Assembly: GCA_022709105.1 (NCBI GenBank)
Contig: JAKIXL010000061.1
Location: forward strand, 1 to 7,905
Origin: Thermoplasmatota archaeon
Lineage (GTDB): Archaea > Thermoplasmatota > Thermoplasmata > Methanomassiliicoccales > Methanomassiliicoccaceae
DNA: 7,905 bases
Reading direction: 5' to 3'
Positions 5,995-7,905 of this stretch are shown here, in pieces. Position 1 is the stretch's first letter; each line of letters starts with the position of its first letter. Below the pieces are notes generated by a model. That model was given only the letters and a program-made list of their open reading frames with translations. It searched no databases and was not told the origin of the DNA. Made by a program: the position numbers and the translations under genes.

Positions 5995-6005
5995 CAACCA
6001 TTAAG
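5995..6005 (+). promoter_or_regulatory. Putative promoter element of the DUF2284 gene (CAACCATTAAG)
   Basis: This 11-mer is identical to the one before the thioesterase gene (1544-1554). The ATTAAG core is about 45 nt before ATG 6047, predicting a start near 6028 and a leader of about 19 nt that includes the Shine-Dalgarno GGTGA (6038-6042). Confidence 0.5.
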
Positions 6006-6046
6006 CCCTCTCGGATGCGTTGTAAGCACGCCGGGACGGTGAAAGG

Positions 6047-6688
6047 ATGGTCCCCACCCTGGAGGACGAGGTAAAGAAGCTGATAGGGCTCGCGAGGAGC
6101 GAAGGAGCAGAGGCCCGGGCCATCGACGCCGCCAGCGTCATAGTCTCCGATTGGGTCAGGTTCAAGTGCAGCTGGGGGTGCAAGGGCTACGGGAAGCATC
6201 TGGGCTGCCCGCCCTATGCTCCGACCCCGGAGGAGACCCGGCGGGTCCTGAGGGAGTACGACGCTGCCCTTCTGCTCCGCTTCGAGGGGGTCCCGGACCT
6301 CAAGACCATCGATCCGGACAGCATCCCCGAGGACTTCCACCCGATGTACCGGAAGCTCATCCTGTGGATCAGCGATACGGTCCACAAGGTGGAAAAGACC
6401 GCGTTCTACGACGGATTCTACAAGGCCTTCGGCATGGGAGCGTACCCGTGCATCTACTGCGACCATTGCGTGGCCGAGGAGAGCGTCGGCCCGGTGGACA
6501 GGAGCATGAAGCGGCTGTGCCGGCATATGGACAAGGTGAGGCCGAGCATGGAGGCCGCCGGCATCGACGTGTTCAGCACGGCGAGGAACGCCGGGTGGGA
6601 GCTTAGCACGATACCATGCAAGGACCTCGAGTACGGCAAGATCGTGCACGCCAATATTGTGTCCTTCGGCCTGGTGCTGATCGAGTGA
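6047..6688 (+). CDS. DUF2284-family metal-binding protein
   Basis: A 213-residue protein of the DUF2284 family, described as predicted metal-binding and common in anaerobic archaea and bacteria; its biochemical role is not established. The cysteines are arranged as expected: C41 and C45 in KCSWGCKGYGK; C54 in the signature LGCPPYAPTPEE (53-62); C135, C138 and C141 in CIYCDHC; and C158 in LCRHMDKVRPSMEAAGIDVF. Such a set could hold an Fe-S cluster or another metal; this is inference. C191 is an extra cysteine near the C-terminus. There is no signal peptide or membrane segment. The ATG at 6047 has GGTGA (6038-6042) four bases upstream, and length is normal. The PPK2 gene follows after 64 bp. 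Confidence 0.94.
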   Translation: MVPTLEDEVKKLIGLARSEGAEARAIDAASVIVSDWVRFKCSWGCKGYGKHLGCPPYAPTPEETRRVLREYDAALLLRFEGVPDLKTIDPDSIPEDFHPMYRKLILWISDTVHKVEKTAFYDGFYKAFGMGAYPCIYCDHCVAEESVGPVDRSMKRLCRHMDKVRPSMEAAGIDVFSTARNAGWELSTIPCKDLEYGKIVHANIVSFGLVLIE

Positions 6689-6711
6689 GCGGCAGGCCGC
6701 CGCCCCCCGGC

Positions 6712-6720
6712 AATCATTTT
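6712..6720 (+). promoter_or_regulatory. Weak TATA-like element before the PPK2 gene
   Basis: AATCATTTT is the only A/T island in the 64-bp gap and is centred about 37 nt before ATG 6753. The gap is short enough that the gene could also be read through from DUF2284. Confidence 0.3.
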
Positions 6721-6752
6721 GTCCTCATACGGGGTTCCCCCGACGATATGCG

Positions 6753-7673
6753 ATGAACGGCAAGGAAGAGCTGCAGAAGGTGTGCCGGACGACCAGAGTG
6801 GAGCCGGGCAAGAAGGTGGACATGAAGGACCATCCTTCCTCCTGGAAGGACGCCGGCCGATACTCGGTCAACGGCCTGCGGCTGTGCAAGGACAACTCCA
6901 GCGAACTGCTGGCGAGAAGCCGGGAGCGTCTTGCCAAGATGCAGGAGGTCCTATGGGCCGATGACCGCTTCTCGGTGCTCATCATCCTGCAGGGCATGGA
7001 CGCGTCAGGCAAGGACGGGATCATCTCGCACGTCATGTCGGGTGTGAACCCCCAGGGCTGCCAGGTCACGTCCTTCAAGGCCCCGACCGCCGAGGAGGCC
7101 GGCCATGACTTCCTGTGGCGGTGTGCCAAGGCCCTGCCCATCAAGGGAAAGATAGGCATCTTCAACCGCTCCTATTATGAGGAGGTCCTGATCACCAGGG
7201 TCCACCCTCGGTTCCTTGATGCCCAGAGGCTCCCGGCGAAGGAGTTCGACGAGGATTTCTGGAAAGAGAGGTACGAGGCCATCAACTGCTGGGAAAGGCA
7301 CCTCGAGCGCAGCGGGACCAGGATCATCAAGTTCTTCCTGAACGTCTCCAGGGAGGAGCAGAGGGACCGCCTGATGGCCAGGATGGACCAGCCTGAGAAG
7401 CGGTGGAAGTTCAGCCCGGGGGACGTGGAGGAGCGGCAGCTCTGGCCCAAGTACATGGAGGCGTACAGGAACATGCTCGAGGCCACCAGCACCAAGCATG
7501 CCCCTTGGCACGTGCTGCCTGCGGACCAGAAATGGCTCTCCCGGGTGCTCGCGGCCTTCGTAATAACGTCGAACATCGAGCAGCTGGGGCTGAGGTATCC
7601 CGCTCTCTCGGAGGAGAACGAGAGGGCGATGGCCGCGGCGAGGGAGTTGCTGGCCAAGGAAAAGGGCGGCTGA
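6753..7673 (+). CDS. ppk2: Polyphosphate kinase 2 family (polyphosphate:nucleotide phosphotransferase)
   Basis: A 306-residue PPK2-family enzyme, expected to transfer phosphate from polyphosphate to nucleoside mono- or diphosphates (or the reverse) in the cytoplasm. The P-loop GMDASGKDG (81-89) is intact, followed by HVMSGVNPQGCQVTSFKAPT (93-112), the catalytic-region motif IGIFNRSYYEEVLITRVHP (134-152), the lid-region arginines around RWKFSPGDVEERQLWPKY (217-234), and the C-terminal WHVLPADQKWLSRVLAAFVI (252-271). It has the single-domain form and length of the polyphosphate:nucleotide phosphotransferase subgroup, not the two-domain fused form. Whether it acts on AMP, ADP or GDP cannot be read with confidence. 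The ATG at 6753 places the usual N-terminal region ahead of the P-loop. It precedes a 5'-nucleotidase-like gene that has its own promoter, so a shared nucleotide role is possible but unproven. Confidence 0.95.
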   Translation: MNGKEELQKVCRTTRVEPGKKVDMKDHPSSWKDAGRYSVNGLRLCKDNSSELLARSRERLAKMQEVLWADDRFSVLIILQGMDASGKDGIISHVMSGVNPQGCQVTSFKAPTAEEAGHDFLWRCAKALPIKGKIGIFNRSYYEEVLITRVHPRFLDAQRLPAKEFDEDFWKERYEAINCWERHLERSGTRIIKFFLNVSREEQRDRLMARMDQPEKRWKFSPGDVEERQLWPKYMEAYRNMLEATSTKHAPWHVLPADQKWLSRVLAAFVITSNIEQLGLRYPALSEENERAMAAARELLAKEKGG

Positions 7674-7708
7674 GGCTCAAGCTCCTCTCTAGAGCGGAAC
7701 GGAACCAT

Positions 7709-7728
7709 AGGAGGGAGCTTCCCCTCTT
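7709..7728 (+). terminator. Possible stem-loop after the PPK2 gene
   Basis: AGGAGGG (7709-7715) can pair with CCCTCTT (7722-7728), with one G-U pair, around a 6-nt loop, about 35 bases past the PPK2 stop. There is no strong U-tract, so this is a candidate only. Confidence 0.25.
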
Positions 7729-7756
7729 CAAGGATGCCGACCGCCCACGCCTAACC

Positions 7757-7765
7757 TATAATTAT
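7757..7765 (+). promoter_or_regulatory. TATA box of the 5'-nucleotidase-like gene
   Basis: TATAATTAT is centred 32 nt before ATG 7793, predicting a leader of about six bases and no Shine-Dalgarno. It shows that this gene is not dependent on the PPK2 promoter. Confidence 0.6.
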
Positions 7766-7792
7766 CGTTCTAGACAATCTCCGGTCGAGACC

Positions 7793-7905
7793 ATGGGGAC
7801 CAAGAAGCTGACGGTGCTGCACGCAAATGACCTGCATGGGGATTTCTTCGAAGAGACCGGCCTCTCGGGGAAGCGCATCGGCGGGCTGGCCTTGCTCTCT
7901 GCTTA
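7793..7905 (+). CDS. 5'-nucleotidase-like metallophosphoesterase (partial, 5' end only)
   Basis: Only the first 37 codons are present. KLTVLHANDLHGDFFEET contains the N-D-L-H-G metal-binding motif that opens the 5'-nucleotidase / 2',3'-cyclic phosphodiesterase superfamily, where the Asp and His bind the dinuclear metal centre. It is followed by RIGGLALLS, matching the family's G-G-x-A/L-R/A region. The protein starts at the catalytic domain without a signal peptide, so this member is probably cytoplasmic, unlike most bacterial relatives, which are exported. The ATG at 7793 is supported by a TATA box 32 nt upstream. Substrate and any C-terminal domain lie outside the window. Confidence 0.85.
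   Translation, partial: MGTKKLTVLHANDLHGDFFEETGLSGKRIGGLALLSA

Noticed and set aside
1531..6701. AGGCCGCC upstream of four genes (1531, 3731, 5952, 6694) as a shared regulatory site.
   Set aside because: The same 8-mer also occurs inside coding sequence (for example at 3073 and 6553), where GCC alanine codons favour it, and its distance from the starts varies widely.

Overview
This window looks like part of an archaeal chromosome, probably from a high-GC Thermoplasmata lineage such as the Methanomassiliicoccales (lineage is inference; domain fairly secure). Archaeal signs are TATA-like boxes 25-45 nt upstream of nearly every start, very short or absent leaders, Shine-Dalgarno cores of the GGTGA/GGTGATC type where a leader exists, frequent AGG arginine codons, and DUF2284 and flavoredoxin-type genes common in anaerobic archaea. 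There is no rRNA, tRNA, CRISPR array, transposase or prophage gene. The genes are mostly single transcription units with their own promoters, not a long operon.

Layout. 2-148: 3' end of an unrecognised plus-strand gene. 349-1263 (minus): PLP-dependent cysteine synthase of the CysM type. 1585-2037 (plus): PaaI-type hotdog thioesterase, with a dyad over its TATA element. 2143-2751 (minus): unusual protein with two C2H2-like metal knuckles flanking three 39-residue repeats. 3030-3587 (minus): flavoredoxin-like FMN protein, divergent from 3754-4164 (plus), a cytoplasmic META/HslJ-like protein. 4232-4435 (minus): small four-cysteine protein. 4666-5241 (minus): orphan 191-residue protein with an apparently leaderless promoter. 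5607-5939 and 6047-6688 (plus): DUF6506 and DUF2284 proteins. 6753-7673 (plus): PPK2-family polyphosphate kinase. 7793 to the right edge: N-terminus of a 5'-nucleotidase-like metallophosphoesterase.

Functionally this is a mixed housekeeping and accessory stretch: cysteine synthesis, thioester hydrolysis, flavin redox chemistry, polyphosphate/nucleotide phosphorylation, and several uncharacterised metal-binding candidates. No single pathway links the genes. The least ordinary items are the knuckle / 3 x 39 residue repeat / knuckle protein, a CysM-type synthase with a lysine where M. tuberculosis CysM has its phosphoserine-binding arginine, the small cysteine-rich protein, the orphan at 4666-5241, and a CAACCAT element recurring at three promoters.
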